Shown piece after piece: positions 61,531-64,000 of a DNA stretch of 64,000 bases (positions are counted from its first letter, which is position 1; each line of letters opens with the position of its first letter). This DNA is from Ignelater luminosus (lineage: Eukaryota > Arthropoda > Insecta > Coleoptera > Elateridae). The notes under the pieces are model-generated. The model saw only the letters and a list, made by a program, of their open reading frames with translations. It searched no databases and was not told the origin of the DNA. The stretch is taken from positions 62,001 to 126,000 of the forward strand of contig VTPC01090916.1 in assembly GCA_011009095.1 (NCBI GenBank), written 5' to 3'. The position numbers and the translations under genes are program-made.

Positions 61531-62620
61531 GTGGAGGATGGAAGAACAGCAATCGTTGATTTCTCTCCCATTCTATGAACCTATACAATACAAATATATA
61601 TAAATAAATTTGAGTTAATCAATTCTGAGATTGTGGGCAAGATCGACAACTAAAAAATCTGAACGAATGAAGAAGAATTTCTATAAAACGAACTCTTTTC
61701 TTCTAATGCATTGAAAAATAGAAGATTCAGAAAAAACAAGATAGAAGAAAAGCTTCACCTCTGGGATCAATTAATTTCTATTTTTGAGCACACGCTTTGA
61801 AATATTTTATTTGTCTAAATTGCTGATTTCTCATTGAGCACACTTGTCGAAAGAATGCGGTTTGGCTCGAGTCTCCAAAAGAGTTGCTCAAGATCAAAAT
61901 GTAGAAATCTTGTTTAGTTGTTAACATCGATGCTGCCATCTTTCCTGGATCTATTTCTAGCAAAGGTCGCCAACAAATTTCTCAATTTGAAAAGGACAGA
62001 TTTATTAGCTATTAACCTGTAGGCGAAGGTAGCTCATTACATCCCTTACAAATCTGATTCGTATTTTTAAGTTTAATTTAAGTTTTCGTGGATTAGGATC
62101 ACTAATGAAACTGCGACGAGATTGAATTCTATTATTATGGTTACAATCAAGAACAGACACCTGTTGATGAAGGTCAGGATTCAGATAAAATACTAAACGC
62201 TAAGAAGTCATTTTCTTTCTGAGTCACTGGGAAAAGCGAAAGTTTAAATCACGCTAGCACTATCGTTCAGTTATGGACATGACAATAGTCCCTTGACATT
62301 TAAAGAGCTGTTTGCCAATGTAGAATTGATTTTAGGTCGACAAGGAAATACTCAGAGATAAAAATACAAGAAAGGCTAATATTAGGTCATTCCAGGCCTT
62401 ATTTGCAAATTTGAAATTTTGGATTTGAAAAAGAAGCTAGTCCATGAACATTCTACATTATTTATAGAAAATATGGACGTTGGTTACTTATAATCATTCT
62501 TTGGGATGAAAAGGTCCATTAGGAAAATACTAGAGCTGGCGCTGACGGCGGCGAAAGAAAATAAATATTAATGGTGTTATTTCCAAAAACAAAACAAAAA
62601 CGAATTCAGACACTAAGAAC
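61531..62620. other. AT-rich intron, nothing recognised
   Basis: No protein or RNA feature was identified. If the 5S-like fragment is the head of a SINE, its body would lie at the start of this stretch, but I could not define its end. Confidence 0.5.
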
Positions 62621-62772
62621 GGGTTGCACAAAGCTTTGTTAGATGCTTGATCGATTAATCAATTGATTAACCAATCAGAAGTAAGGAAATATTCAGACTT
62701 ATCTAATCAGATCGACTAATCAACTGATCAACTTGATCAACGATCAAATTATTTATTATTTTTGTGCAACCG
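62621..62772. mobile_element. Short MITE-like element with 11-bp terminal inverted repeats
   Basis: GGTTGCACAAA at 62622-62632 and TTTGTGCAACC at 62761-62771 are perfect inverted repeats about 150 bp apart. The interior has many TTGAT and ATCAA words, including GATTAATCAATTGATTAA, and no coding capacity. This fits a miniature inverted-repeat element. No convincing target-site duplication was seen. Similar words (GATTGCACCAATCAGTGATT) continue just outside, near 62784, so a second partial copy may be nested beside it. Confidence 0.65.
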
Positions 62773-63144
62773 AGCTTGAGAGTCGATTGCACCAATCAGT
62801 GATTTAATTGCCAGTTAAAATTGATTGTAGATCAAAAACCATACTTCAATTGTGGGCTTTCGATCATCAATCAAACCGTTGGCGTTGGTTCAATCGGGTC
62901 TGGAAGACAGCAACATATTTCTGTTTGAGTGCAGTTTCTGTCACTATACTATACCTAACCATAATTGAAACCTCGATACGCCCCTTTTTACTTGAATGTT
63001 TTGATTTTAAGTTTGTAATGTGAAACAATCAAAAAATGACATTAAGATCTAATTCTTTTATTATAATTTGCGTCTTTGTGAAACAATTGCTTGATATTCT
63101 TCACACGTGTACTAAGAAAAAGCTACGGTCTGTAACCTCTGCTT
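62773..63144. other. AT-rich stretch before satellite array 4
   Basis: The first ~100 bp repeat words of the adjacent MITE-like element (TTGATTGTAGATCAAAA, GATCATCAATCAAACC). The rest shows nothing recognisable. Confidence 0.5.
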
Positions 63145-64000
63145 AAACTTTTTAAAAGAACTCAACGCCACCCGAACTGAACGTCATTACGGATTGAACT
63201 CCGCCCTCGCATAGTACAACTAACAACCTTTTTAACAAATCAAAATGTCATTACGGCTCAGGCTACGCTTTTGCATGGGCTACCTTTGGTGCTCTCTGGA
63301 CAAGTTTCGCCCTTCATTAAACTTTGTTAAAAAGTCACCACGTTACCACCGTCCAACTCACAACCTTCTTAACAGAGTTCAATATCACTGTGTCTCGGGC
63401 TATGCTCTCGCATGGGCCAACTTTGGTGTGCCCTGGTCGGACTTTGTCCCCCATTAATCTTTTTAACAGACTCGACCTTCTTAAAAGATCTGAATATCAT
63501 TACAGATTGAACTCCGCCTTCGCATAGTCCAACTAACAATCTTCTTAACAAATAAAAATGCCACTACGGCTCAAGCTACACTCTCCCGTCGTCCACTCTT
63601 TCTTGGCTCCTGGTCGGGCTTCTCCCTCCACTAAACTTTTCAACAAAGCTCAATGTTACTACGACTCGGGCTACGCCCTCGCACTGTCTAACTCACAACC
63701 ATCTTAACAGAACTAAATATCTCTACGGCTTGGGCTCCGTCTTCGCTTGGCCATCTTTGGTGCTCTGGTGTGGCTTCGACCTGAATTAACTTTTTTGTCA
63801 GAGCTCGGACTTCTCAGAAGGACTGAACGTCATTAGAGACTGAATTCCGCCTTGCGCAGTTCAACTAACAACCTTCTTAACAAATCAAAATGTCATTATA
63901 GCTCAGGCTACGCTCTCACGTGGGCCATCTTCAGTGGCCCCAAGTTGGACTTCGCTTTCCCTTAACCTTCTTTACAGAACTTGCTCTTCTTTAAAGAACT
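63145..64000 (-). repeat. Satellite array 4, runs off the window (~311-335-bp higher-order unit)
   Basis: Read on the plus strand, the phrase CCTTCTTAACAAATCAAAAT or a variant starts subunits with repeating step sizes: 95, 41, 91, 19, 65 and then 98, 62, 90, 22, 63, so five subunits make units of about 311 and 335 bp. Between them lie a GGCTCAGGCTACGCTCTCGC-like and a GGGCCATCTTTGGTG-like segment and CTTCGCCCTTCATTAA. The reverse complement gives the same words as array 3 (TTAATGAAGGGCGAA and AGGTAGCCCATGC, then GTAATGACATTT), so it is the same superfamily in the opposite orientation. Confidence 0.88.

Overview
The window looks like one piece of an AT-rich insect nuclear genome, almost entirely non-coding. 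The only host coding sequence I can defend is one 93-nt exon at 2390-2482. It encodes the start of the second RNA-recognition motif of a Musashi-type protein; the residues fit insect Rbp6 better than Drosophila musashi. It has clean splice sites and codon phase 0 at both ends. I could not find the next exon, so the remaining ~61.5 kb reads as Rbp6 intron (or intron plus flank). The insect order cannot be settled from what I see.

Decayed mobile elements punctuate the intron: a Tc1/mariner-superfamily fragment (1-709), a Ser/Pro-repeat and Lys-rich relic (16.2-16.7 kb), a broken copy of an unnamed multicopy arthropod protein family (19.2-20.3 kb), an RTE/BovB-like LINE (28.5-30.6 kb), a pogo/Tigger-like transposase relic (31.6-32.6 kb), an R1-like LINE relic (35.7-36.8 kb) and an internally deleted mariner (47.7-48.3 kb). 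All carry stops or frameshifts. All but the RTE-like copy run antisense to Rbp6. There are also two hairpin or MITE-like elements (14.1-14.3 and 62.6-62.8 kb) and a 5S-rRNA-like fragment (61.4 kb).

The most striking content is satellite DNA. A 2.8-kb block at 6.9-9.7 kb mixes direct, ~80-bp tandem and inverted repeats, including a near-perfect hairpin with ~150-bp arms. Four separate arrays (22.25-24.2, 36.8-39.7, 48.7-50.9 and 63.1-64.0 kb, the last running off the window) belong to one satellite superfamily. Its shared core reads AAGAAGGTTAATGGAGGGCG and then a GAAGCCCGACC-like segment. Two arrays run in each orientation. The subunits are organised into different higher-order repeats: a three-part ~212-213-bp unit in arrays 1 and 3, a four-part ~301-bp unit in array 2, and a five-part ~311-335-bp unit in array 4. 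A 10-N assembly gap in array 3 falls exactly in phase with its 212-bp unit. Three tandem copies of an unrelated ~465-bp repeat lie at 43.8-45.2 kb.

The rest is ordinary AT-rich intronic sequence. Short open frames in it and in the satellites show no protein signature and are not annotated as genes.
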